Positions 55,590 to 64,000 of a DNA stretch of 64,000 bases are shown in pieces (position 1 is the first letter of the stretch; each line of letters begins with the position of its first letter). Made by a program: the position numbers and the translations under genes. Origin of the DNA: Ypsolopha sequella. Lineage: Eukaryota > Arthropoda > Insecta > Lepidoptera > Ypsolophidae. Location of the stretch: contig OW203987.1 of assembly GCA_934047225.1 (NCBI GenBank), positions 2,321,501 through 2,385,500 of the forward strand, written 5' to 3'. The notes under the pieces are model-generated. The model ran no database searches, was not told the origin of the DNA, and saw only the letters and a program-made list of their open reading frames with translations.

Positions 55590-55916
55590 CGTGTCACATG
55601 TGTTACAAGTATCTTTTCTTAGCTTCTTCCTTCTAAGGTTGAAGTTTCTGTAGAAAATGTTCTTCTATATTGCTTCAGTTACGCGGTTAGGTTCTTCGGT
55701 TTCATCGTCGTAACATTTATACATTACCTTAAGTGTAGTATATGGTGCAAGATATTCTGTATTTACATTTTGCGCTCTTCGGTAATGTGATTTATTTTTT
55801 GTTTTTTTTTTTATGTGGTCTATCATTGCGTTAAATATTGCGGGTTTGGTTTTATTATGGCCTCCTCCTAAACCTCGCAAGTCTTTAACTCCTTCTGTTC
55901 TCTTGATACACTTCAA
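55590..55916 (-). pseudogene. Fragment related to the Cys-rich TE-like gene at 44.6-46.2 kb
   Basis: The frame reads LRGLGGGHNKTKPAIFNAMI, KNKSHYRRAQNVNTEYLAP and TTLKVMYKCYDDETEEP. After a frameshift it goes on as FYRNFNLRRKKLRKDTCNTC. The order matches SHYCRKKTNYKYLPEDLSLT and FHKPRKDMCDSC of the larger gene, but the sequences are well diverged. So it is a different copy or subfamily, heavily truncated. Confidence 0.55.
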
Positions 55917-55919
55917 CGC

Positions 55920-56280
55920 TCTTGTAATTTTTTTACTAGAGTAGAATAGAATAGAATAGAATTTTCACTAGAAAAATAAACTTAGTACGCTGACCACCAT
56001 TCAAATTTCAAAATTAATTTCACCTGCTTCGTTTAACGTAAACAAACAGATTAATGGGCGATCATAAAGTGCACGTGTCCTTGGACTCTGCTGGGAGTGC
56101 GGGGGGGGGGGACGAAAACATATTGCATCACTAGTCCATGCGACAAAATCATTTTAATTTCCTATGGGAATATAAACTCGCTTTATAGTTCTGCATAACG
56201 AGTCCAAGTGACAAACAAGTGTCACGTGGACTACTGATGCGTAACACTACGTCGTTTGGACATTATGCATATCTGAAAAT
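55920..56280. other. No gene; short (TAGAA)n run near 55943
   Basis: A+T-rich apart from a G-run at 56101-56110; no feature assigned. Confidence 0.5.
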
Positions 56281-56289
56281 ATATATTTT

Positions 56290-57425
56290 CGACTAGCTTT
56301 TGCCCGCGGCTTCGCCCGCGTTGTTTTGGTTTTTTTGTAGTACTTTTTATAGAACGTATTTAAATCTGGTTTGGAGTGTTTTAGTGCAATTATTTGATCT
56401 CCAGGTAAAGTCTCTTTGGCGGGGCCTATTACCTATTAGTTTTTTTTTAATTCATACTTAAAGTACCTCTTTATATACTACATTAGAAGTTTTGCCCTCA
56501 GCTGGCTGCTAGGTGAGCTCACTCTCGAGCAGGCTACTTAATAGTGGCCGTGCGAAAAGCAGTCCCCCCTAAGATCAATTCCTGCTGTTTTCAGTGACAG
56601 ACCCTGAGACTTATTAATCGTCATTGCGAAAAGGAAAAAATGGAACCCTAATAAGATCACTTGTGTGGGTGTCTGTCTGTCCGTCTGTTACAGCCGATTA
56701 GCTCTGGCACACATTCTTTCAAGAATTTTCATGTCCAGTATATTAAATGTCAAAATCGATGCCATTTTCGTAATTAACGTAAAAAAAAAACATAAAAACG
56801 ACACCCATATTGATATTTACACATTTTAACCCCATCGCACCCCAACAGGGGATGATGGTATTTCACGTCCACTACGTTGGATTTAGAAATCGTTGTTGTT
56901 TTCGTAATCAGCGACCCGATAAACCATACAAACGATATCCATGTTGGTTTTCAGACTTGGTCACCCCATTTCTCCCTTTTAGGGGTTGAATTCTGGAAAA
57001 GCCTTTTTCACGTCCACCACGTTGGATTTTAAAATCGTTGTTGTTTTCGTAATCAGCGACCCGATAAACCATACAAACGATACCCATGTTGATTTTCAGA
57101 CTTTGTCACCCCATTTCCCCCTTTTAGGGGTTGAATTCTGAAAAAACCTGAAACACATGTTTACTCATTTATGGATAGGAGTAATCCTGTGACGTCTCGA
57201 ATAAAATAGTCTTATTAATCTCGTTTCCCCATACAAACTCTGGACCCCCGTTTCACCCCCTTAGAGGTGGAATTTCGAAAAATCCTTTCTTATTCCTTGT
57301 CTACATTACAAACGAAAGCTCTGTGCAAAATTTTAACTTTCTAGGTCCAAGGGTTTGGGCTGTGCGTTGATGAGTCAGTGAATGAGTGAGTCAGTCAGGA
57401 CTTCTCTTTTTATATATATGATGAT
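56290..57425. mobile_element. Dispersed arthropod repeat with GCCCGCGGCTTCGCCCGCG start
   Basis: Begins CGACTAGCTTTTGCCCGCGG then CTTCGCCCGCGT, and ends GAGTGAGTCAGTCAGGACTT then TATATATATGAT. These ends recur together in many lepidopteran and other arthropod sequences I recall. Internally, a block of about 140 bp (CGTCCACTACGTTGGATTT ... CACCCCATTTCTCCC) occurs twice, at about 56869 and 57009. No protein is encoded. Confidence 0.6.
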
Positions 57426-57960
57426 ACGCTTTTGGTGGTTAGGTTGTGAAATGGCGTCTGGACTTGTTTAACGTTTCAAAAAATATTGTCCGCCATACAT
57501 GTCACATGGACTGGGTGTCAAAAAATACCACATAAAAGAAAAAAAAAAGCAACAGTATTTTTTTATAGTTAAATTTACGACCCTGTGACTACAAATATTG
57601 AATAATATGAAAAAAATCATTTAGTCGCTTGGACTACTTATGCTTAACTGCATCCACTTACAATCGATTTGTGAACCTTTGTAGATGGATGTTGTTTTAT
57701 ATCAGCAATTTCACCATGCGCACATGAGAAATCTTTTGGCACAGCTGACAAAATGCTTTGAAAGAATTATCTTTTACTTGCCGTAACCAGGAAAAGTTGC
57801 TTTCCCAATTTGAATTCTATTTGGTCAGCCTTTTAGATTTTTTGGCGAGGACAACTATAGACTTAGGATTCGCTGCGCTTAAAAGAAGTACATAGCGTGT
57901 AAAAGAGATTTTATAGCACAGTGTGACCTAAACCCGCACTTTACGCACGCTTTTCCGTGA
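57426..57960. other. No recognisable gene
   Basis: A+T-rich DNA up to the left direct repeat of the Crypton. Confidence 0.4.
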
Positions 57961-59970
57961 CCTAAGTTGCCTATTTCTGCACGGTGTGTAAATGAATTGA
58001 CCAACGTCACTCATGTAGAAAAAATAAAAGGAAACACATTTAAATGTCATTTGGAGCTTAAAAACTCACAGCAAACAAATGACAAATTAGCGATAGGTTA
58101 GGGATTTTCAGTGACAGCCAAAACAAGGAGAAACGGTCAGCTATAATTCATCTTTTGGTCGAAAATGGCCAGTTCGGATAGCGACCTAAGCGAATACGAG
58201 AACGGTGAAATTGTTCCGGACGCAATTAAAGAAGTGGCGAAGTCGGTGACATTGAATTTGTTGCCCCAAAAATCGAAACGGCTGTATACAGCGGCGTATA
58301 ATGCATTCAAAAAATGGCGAAGAGAGAATAAATCAAATTCGTTTTGCGAAGACGTGGTGCTCGCATATTTTGCCCACTTAGCAAAAAAATATTCTCCACC
58401 GAGTTTGTGGGCAACATATTCAATGTTGAAGACAACTATAAACACGTACGACAACGTTGACATCAGTCAACATAAAAAATTGACAGCATTCTTAAAAAGA
58501 AAGAGTTTGGGGTATCGCCCGAAAAAATCGTGCGTCTTTTCAAATGAAAATATTTACAAGTTTCTGAAGGAAGCACCGGACGATACATATTTATGCCAAA
58601 AGGTAAGTGAAACTTCAATAAATTACACCATTTCATTTTTGCTGTGACTTCAATCATTTATCGTGAAAAAATATTTTAAGGTGGCTCTTATCTTCGGAAT
58701 TTCTGGGGCATTGCGGCGAGAAGAGTTTGTGAATATCGCTGTCGGGGACGTAAAAAAGGTAGAGGATAACGTGCTCCTGGTTCAAATCCCGAAAACAAAA
58801 AATTTCGTGCCGAGATCCTTCACCATCACGAACGAGCTGTATGGCTTCTGCTGGAAATATATACAAACAAGACCCCAAAATTGTGCCAGCGATCGATTTT
58901 TCCTGCGATTTTCCAAGGGAATTTGCTGCCAACAGGCTGTCGGCATAAATAAATTCGGGTCGATTCCCAAAGACATCGCCGAATATTTGAATTTGCCTGA
59001 CTCGCAAAATTTCACGGGGCACAGTTTCCGCCGAACTTCGGCAACACTTTTAGTCGATGCTGGTGCCGACATAACGGCCTTGCAGCGACACGGAGGCTGG
59101 AAATCGGCCACAGTCGCTTTTGGTTATATTGCGGACTCCATCAAAAATAAAAAAAGAATATGTGAGCAAATTTCAACTGGAATGGATATAGCGAAACGAC
59201 CGAGAGATAACATCGTTCTTAGGGAACCAGAGCCGGAACCAGAGCCAGAACCATCGACTTCCGGGGTCAACGAGGGAAAAGGCGCCCCAAAAGAAAACAA
59301 TATCGCTCCAGCCTCAAGTGCACTTTCATCTCGCACCCCTTCCACTCCGATCGAAACCACCGCAGCAAACGGAGCTTATTTGTATCATCCGGACATAGGA
59401 TTGTATTTTCAGAATTTTACTGAAGAGGAAAGGCCTGCTGGACTAAATTACTCCTTTACTAACTGCAACATAACCATAAATGGCCCTTGCGGCAATGTTG
59501 TATTTAATAATTGCACCGTCACCCAAACGTCCACCACCGAAAATAAGAGTGTGCAGACTGAGGAAAACGATTGCTGAATCAGTGCGATCGCTGAATTCTT
59601 GTTTGAATTATACGAGTACAAAAAATTAAGCTCATTCCCGTTGTTTAATATATTGTTATGCCAATTAAGGAAAAAACGTTCATGGATACATTGAAATTCT
59701 ATTTTGTTGTAATGATATTTGATTTTTTCCTTTTGAAATATACTTTCAAAATAGTCATCTGAACCGGAATTGTTTCTTTTTAGAGTTTGACTTGCAGTCT
59801 GTATTGCAATTCTTTGTGATTGCAATACATTAATATTTCTTTCAAAACACTAATCGCATCCCCCCCTTGCGTCCGCTCGCCCCCGCCACTCGTCCGGGTT
59901 TATGTCACATGTGCTATAAAATAGTATACGATACTCGTGTCTTAAGTTGCCTATTATTGCACGGCGTAAT
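57961..59970 (+). mobile_element. Crypton (tyrosine-recombinase DNA transposon) between direct repeats
   Basis: The sequence CCTAAGTTGCCTATTTCTGC then ACGGTGTG at 57961-57988 recurs directly as CTTAAGTTGCCTATTATTGC then ACGGCGTA at 59941-59968. The distance is 1,980 bp and one tyrosine-recombinase gene lies between. Cryptons lack inverted repeats and insert by recombination at short matching sites, so direct terminal matches are what is expected. The match of about 26 bases is longer than the few bases often described; the true crossover core cannot be told from one copy. Confidence 0.75.
58165..59577 (+). CDS. Crypton tyrosine recombinase
   Basis: ATG at 58165 (MASSDSDLSEYENGEIVPDA). Exon 1 is 58165-58602, the intron 58603-58680 (GTAAGT...TTTTAAG), exon 2 58681-59577; the product is about 444 residues. 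The N-terminal core-binding part has YNAFKKWRRENKSNSF and LAYFAHLAKKYSPPSLWATY. The catalytic part has GALRREEF (Arg about 158), HSFRRTSATLL (His about 260, Arg about 263), RHGGWKS (about 282-288) and VAFGYIADS (Tyr about 295), the complete R-K-HxxR-H/W-Y set. A spacer of PEPEPEPEPSTSG and a Cys/Asn-rich tail (FTNCNITINGPCGNVVFNNC) follow. No defect was seen, so it may be active. The enzyme would join DNA through a covalent phosphotyrosine. Confidence 0.88.
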
Positions 59971-60450
59971 GTACTATTATGAACACTTTGCAAGAGAGAA
60001 AGAGATGCACAACAAAGAACAGCTGTGTCAATGTTTTTTAGAATAACTGCCCATAGCTGCCCGCTTGCTTGGGTGTGATTGCGGATTTTGTAATAATTTT
60101 TAAATAATACGTAACTAAATTGATAAATATTGATTGGTTTATCTTGTGCAGTGAGTAATTGTGATGTGACAAGGAGAAATAACCCAAATAATTACACATT
60201 TCACAAGAAAATATGATTTTGTCATTTTGAACCACATTTTGCCCAATTTCTCGTATTAATCGCCCAAAAAAAAAGGTTTTACAGAAACGTATTGATTTTC
60301 TTTGTTGTATTTAGTAGTTATATGCAGGATTGTCCAAAATATTAAGTAAAATAGTAAATCTAATAGTAATGTCATAATAATTTTTTGGTATCATTTTCTC
60401 TACTATACTGTTTATCTTGTACATTCTAAATCTATGGGGACAACAACAAT
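59580..60450. other. Crypton 3' flank; no further gene
   Basis: Contains the right Crypton direct repeat (59941-59968), a small C-rich patch (59860-59890), and A+T-rich DNA. Confidence 0.5.
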
Positions 60451-60454
60451 ACTT

Positions 60455-62625
60455 TCACTGTCACAACATTTTTCGTTCTGCAGCCCTCTGAAATATTTGC
60501 AGTTTTTGGATGTTTCTTTTAGTTAGGGCCCAGGCTTGACAGCCATATATTAAAGTAGGCGTTACCACAGAATCCATTGCTTTCTTTTTTAGTCTTAAGT
60601 CCATGTTTGATCTAAAAATGTGTTTCAGAGACCAGAATGCACCCCAAGCTTTTTTAATTCTCCTGTCAATTTCGTTTTCAGCTCTATGTTTAAATGATAT
60701 ATTGCGACCAAGATAAACATATTCTGTAACGTATTCTATTTTTTTTTGACTGTACGTAGATGCTACTTTCTGTGTCATTCGTCATTACACATGTTTTATC
60801 AGGATTCATTTCCAGCCCAAATTTTCTGCTCTCTGCGTCAAGTGTTCTTAGCATATGTTCCAGATCTTTATATTTTTCGCTTATTAAAACAATATCATCA
60901 GCGAAGCGTAGATTATTAAGATATTCACCATTTATGTTAATTCCCAGAGTTGACCAATCTAATTTTCTAAATATATTCTCAAGTAGCGCTGTAAATAGGT
61001 TTGGTGAGATAGGATCACCTTGTCGTACTCTTCTTTCGACACGAAAAGAGTTCCCTTTTCTTTCTGTTTTTACTATAGCTTTGCTTTTATTGTATATTGT
61101 TTGGAGTATAGATGTATACTTGGTTTCAACTCCTTGTTTTTTGAGGGATTTCCACAGAGCTTCGTGTAGTCAACAAATGTTATGTAGAGTTTTTTGCCAT
61201 ATTCACAGTACCTCTCAATAACTTGTGTAAGGGTGAATATATGATCTGTGGTTGAGTAATTTCTCCTGAAGCCGGCTTGTTCTTTGGGCTGATTGAGCTC
61301 CAATGTTTTCATGATTCTTGACAATATAAGATGTGTAAAAATTTTGTATATTGTTTGTAGTAAACTGATAGGTCTGTAATTATTAATATTAAGGGGATCT
61401 CCTTTCTTATATAGCAAGGTAATTACAGAGGTTTCCCATTCCTCGGGTATGGTTTCATGTAATAGAATTTTATTAAAAAGTTTTGTCAATATTAGAGTTA
61501 CTGGTTCATTTATTGCCTTTAGCACATCGTTTGTTACACCATCTTCACCAGGACTCTTCATTGTTTTTAAACATTTATTAGCATGCTGAATTTCACATTC
61601 AAGGAATGGCATAACAGTTTCATCTTGAGATTCCTGTGAGCTGACCTCAAAAGTGCGTTTATTATTATTCTCATTTTTCTTTTTATACATTTTTTGATAA
61701 AAGTCTGTTGCCGTTTCGTGTAACGCTTTTCTATTTGTAGATAAGGTTCCGCTTCCATTTTTAAATGAGGGAATCCATTGTTTCGTTCCGTTTATTCTTT
61801 TAAGGCCTCTTTTTACAGAGCCTCTCTTCTCGAGTTCTTCCTCTACAATCTTAATTTTATTTGTTTTTTGATTTTCTTATAAAGGTTGCTGACCTTTTTC
61901 TTTTCTGTAGTTGTTTTATTCTGCTTTTCTTTGAGTTTTTGCCGTTCTATGATCAGTTCCTTAATATTTGGAGTGATGAAAGATTCTGTACTATTTAAAT
62001 TCTGGTGGGGTAATTTGCTAACTGTTTCTTTAATTATGTTTACTAAGTTACAATAGGTTTCTTCAATATCAGTATTGTCTTCAACGTTTCTTGTTGATTC
62101 TGCGAATATGTTTTTGAGGGATTGTTGCTCAAGAGTGTTAAGGCTTGATAGTTTTCCAGTATATGTTTTTCTTGATTTTTTTTGGGAGTTTAAAGTTAGT
62201 GTGGTACGGACTAATCTGTGGTCTGTAGGGTGAGAAGTATTGATAACCTGAATGTCTTGTACATTTATCTTATTTGTGTTTGTAGTTATAATAAAGTCAA
62301 TCTCATTCCTTGTCTATCCATTTGGTGAAAGCCATGTCCATCTTTGTTTAGGATTTTTCTTAAAATATGTATTCATTATATGATATTGGTTTTCCAGGCA
62401 AAACTGTATCAAGGTATCTCCTCTGCTATTTCTTTTACCATAGCCCCATTTGCTCATGACATTTTTATCATCGGCCATTGGAAAACCAATTTTAGCATTA
62501 AAATCTCCCATGAAATTTAGATTTTCAGAAGTGTCTTTGAGTGCTTGCCGCACTTCCTCATAAAATTCATAATTATATACATAAGTGGTATCAAACATGA
62601 CCCTGTAAGGGCATAGCAAATTAAT
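60455..62625 (-). pseudogene. RTE-like LINE: endonuclease and reverse transcriptase remnant
   Basis: The minus strand from 62619 carries the end of the endonuclease (LNFMGDFNAKIGFPMADD, GDTLIQFCLENQYHIMNTYF) and, after an in-frame TAG, TRNEIDFIITTN and HPTDHRLVRTTLTL. Next is the reverse transcriptase: LLYKKGDPLNINNYRPISLL, EQAGFRRNYSTTDHIFTL, LYITFVDYTK, then a shifted frame with VRQGDPISPNLFTALLE and LNNLRFADDIVLIS (catalytic FADD). The end has YVYLGRNISFK and LIYGCQAWALTKRNIQK. It is 5'-truncated, with at least one stop and one frameshift, so dead. The layout matches RTE/craft-type LINEs with a single ORF. Confidence 0.82.
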
Positions 62626-62778
62626 TCTTAAATAATATCACATCATAATATTATTTTATCGCATAACTAATTTATGTTAGATTAACTGACAATTATTATT
62701 TTAATTGTATATATTAAGTAGGTACGTATAATTAAGTTTATAATGAAAATGAAACAATTCCACTAGATTTTCTAATTC

Positions 62779-63463
62779 TTAATTACTTAATTCTAAAAAC
62801 TCTTGTAATCTATAATAACATTTTTTTAAGAGAAAGTCTTTTAAGTTTTGTTGGAAAGTATTGAAATTTTTGTTTTCTTTTAAATTTTCTGGTAAATTAT
62901 TATAAATTTTTATACAAATGGCAAAAGGACTGGAGCGGACGATTTTTAGGCTAGAAAAAGATATGGCTAATTTGTTACGTGGTCTTAGGTTTTGTGGTCT
63001 TGAATATATAGGAAATTGGTGGATATTTTTGTGGACAAATAAGCAGATTTGATAAATATATAGTAATGTTAGTGTAAGTATACCATATTTAATGAAATAT
63101 GGTACATGTCTACAGCTTTCCATTAAATCAATATTGGTTATTATTCTTACATTTTTTTTTTGTGAATAGTTTTGATGCGTCTTTACTATTGCCCCAGCGA
63201 ATTACTCCAAACTGCAGCCATGAGTGCGCGTACGCATAGTACATGCTTTTTGTTGTGTTTATATTTGTTATTTTTTGGAGTTCGTATAGTGCATAGGTAA
63301 ATCTGGATAATTTAGAAACGATTTTATTTATATGGGCTTTCCAGTTAAGGTTTGTATCGATATTAATACCTAGTAATGAGTATGTATCAAAACTTTCTAT
63401 TTTGATATTATTGTATGAGAATTTTATGTTTAAAGGAGATTTTTGGTATGGTCGGAATTGCAT
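62779..63463 (-). pseudogene. Another LINE 3' fragment (CR1/Jockey-like C-terminus)
   Basis: YSLLGINIDTNLNWKAHI, NKIVSKLSRFTYALYEL and MYYAYAHSWLQFGVIRWGNS (63463-63128) form the region after the reverse transcriptase. After a stop and frame change, GILTLTLLYIYQICLFVHKN and ICIKIYNNLPENLKEN (63123-62779) form the usual C-terminal domain. The reverse transcriptase core is missing. The family differs from the RTE-like copy next to it. Confidence 0.7.
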
Positions 63464-63639
63464 TATTTTGATTTTGGTAAAGTTGATTTAAAGGTTATTT
63501 TCGTTGAGGGGATAGCATGTTTGGCGCAACCGACCCTTAAAGCCTTAAAGGCATAGTACTATACAATTTTTCACAAATAGGTAGGTACACGTAAAGTGCA
63601 GAACAAAAGAATAACTCACATTTCCTTAAATTATTTGCA

Positions 63640-63980
63640 TTTTCTTTAAGCGTTTGATTTTCTTCAAATAATTTCTTGTGTTTACTGGTTGAATGAACCA
63701 ACATTTCTTGATTTTCGCATCATATTTTAGCATTAGTGTTATTATCCTGTGTGCTATTAATATCTATGGTTGATATCTCTATATTATCATCTGATGTAGT
63801 ACCCGTTTTTATGGCAGATATCTCTATGTTTTGTTGTGCATTTATGGCGAATATCTGTTTATTCTGCGGGTTATTTATGTCTGATATCGCTACCTTTTGC
63901 TGTACAATAGTTTTTGGTTCTGACTTCACCGGCGGTAGTTTATCTGACATAAGTTTTACTGCACCATCACATTCAGACAT
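63640..63980 (-). pseudogene. Coiled-coil exon of unknown gene, with an in-frame stop
   Basis: From ATG at 63980 the frame reads MSECDGAVKLMSDKLPPVKS, then a loosely repetitive part (VAISDINNPQN, IFAINAQQN, IEISAIKTG, IEISTIDIN). After a TGA at about 63718 the same frame goes on as a heptad-like QEMLVHSTSKHKKLFEENQT then LKENANNLRK, and reaches a donor-like AAAT|GTGAGT at about 63620. It may be a first exon of a TE-linked gene. I do not recognise it, and the window ends 20 bases upstream of the ATG. Confidence 0.3.
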
Positions 63981-64000
63981 GGTTTGAATACTAATAACGT

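Overview
This looks like a stretch of lepidopteran (moth or butterfly) nuclear DNA that is almost entirely transposable elements. The reasons are a high A+T content, eukaryotic split genes with GT...AG introns, and dispersed sequences I know from moth and butterfly genomes (the 'GGCCAAGTGCGAGTCGGACT' repeat, LINE tails with 'TTATTGTACA' and 'CTTCCAGCCAACC', the 'GCCCGCGGCTTCGCCCGCG' repeat). I found no host gene that I can defend. All calls are from reading the sequence; no database search was run.

Layout. 1-2.3 kb: little, then a decayed pogo-type transposase. 2.5-5.6 kb: a Mutator-like (MULE) element with a FLYWCH domain, interrupted by a LINE tail and then partly duplicated. 6.2-7.8 kb: a broken Myb/SANT-like gene whose first exons are repeated three times. 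8.0-11 kb: LINE, P-element and gag remnants. 11.7-13.1 kb: a G+C-rich non-LTR ORF1 remnant. 14.3-18.8 kb: an unrecognised ORF, a broken Tc1/mariner element and, apparently inside it, an element with a FEN/XPG-like nuclease plus a CXC cysteine domain between inverted repeats. 19.5-26.4 kb: a nearly complete Gypsy LTR retrotransposon (minus strand). 26.4-30.1 kb: an older LTR-element gag that the Gypsy element, a complete Merlin transposon (27.3-29.9 kb) and probably the next element all broke up. 30.3-37.7 kb: two 212-bp LTRs that look identical, a 4-bp target duplication, and 7 kb between them without coding capacity. 38.5-43.7 kb: a CR1-like LINE with both ORFs open and a tRNA-like promoter upstream. 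44.6-47.9 kb: a broken Cys-rich TE-like gene of unknown type. 49-51 kb: minisatellite and dispersed repeats. 52.2-54 kb: BEL/Pao pol remnant with a solo LTR inside. 54.5-55.5 kb: a second Tc1/mariner remnant. 56.3-57.4 kb: dispersed repeat. 58.0-60.0 kb: a complete-looking Crypton (tyrosine recombinase) between direct repeats. 60.4-63.5 kb: two LINE remnants. 63.6-64 kb: a coiled-coil exon of unknown origin.

The elements do not work together as a pathway. They form a record of nested insertion. Apparently intact and recent pieces (Merlin, Crypton, CR1-like LINE, the LTR pair at 30.3/37.5 kb, Gypsy) sit among much older wrecks. The elements most worth following are the FEN-like/CXC element, the non-coding LTR element, the Crypton and the Merlin.
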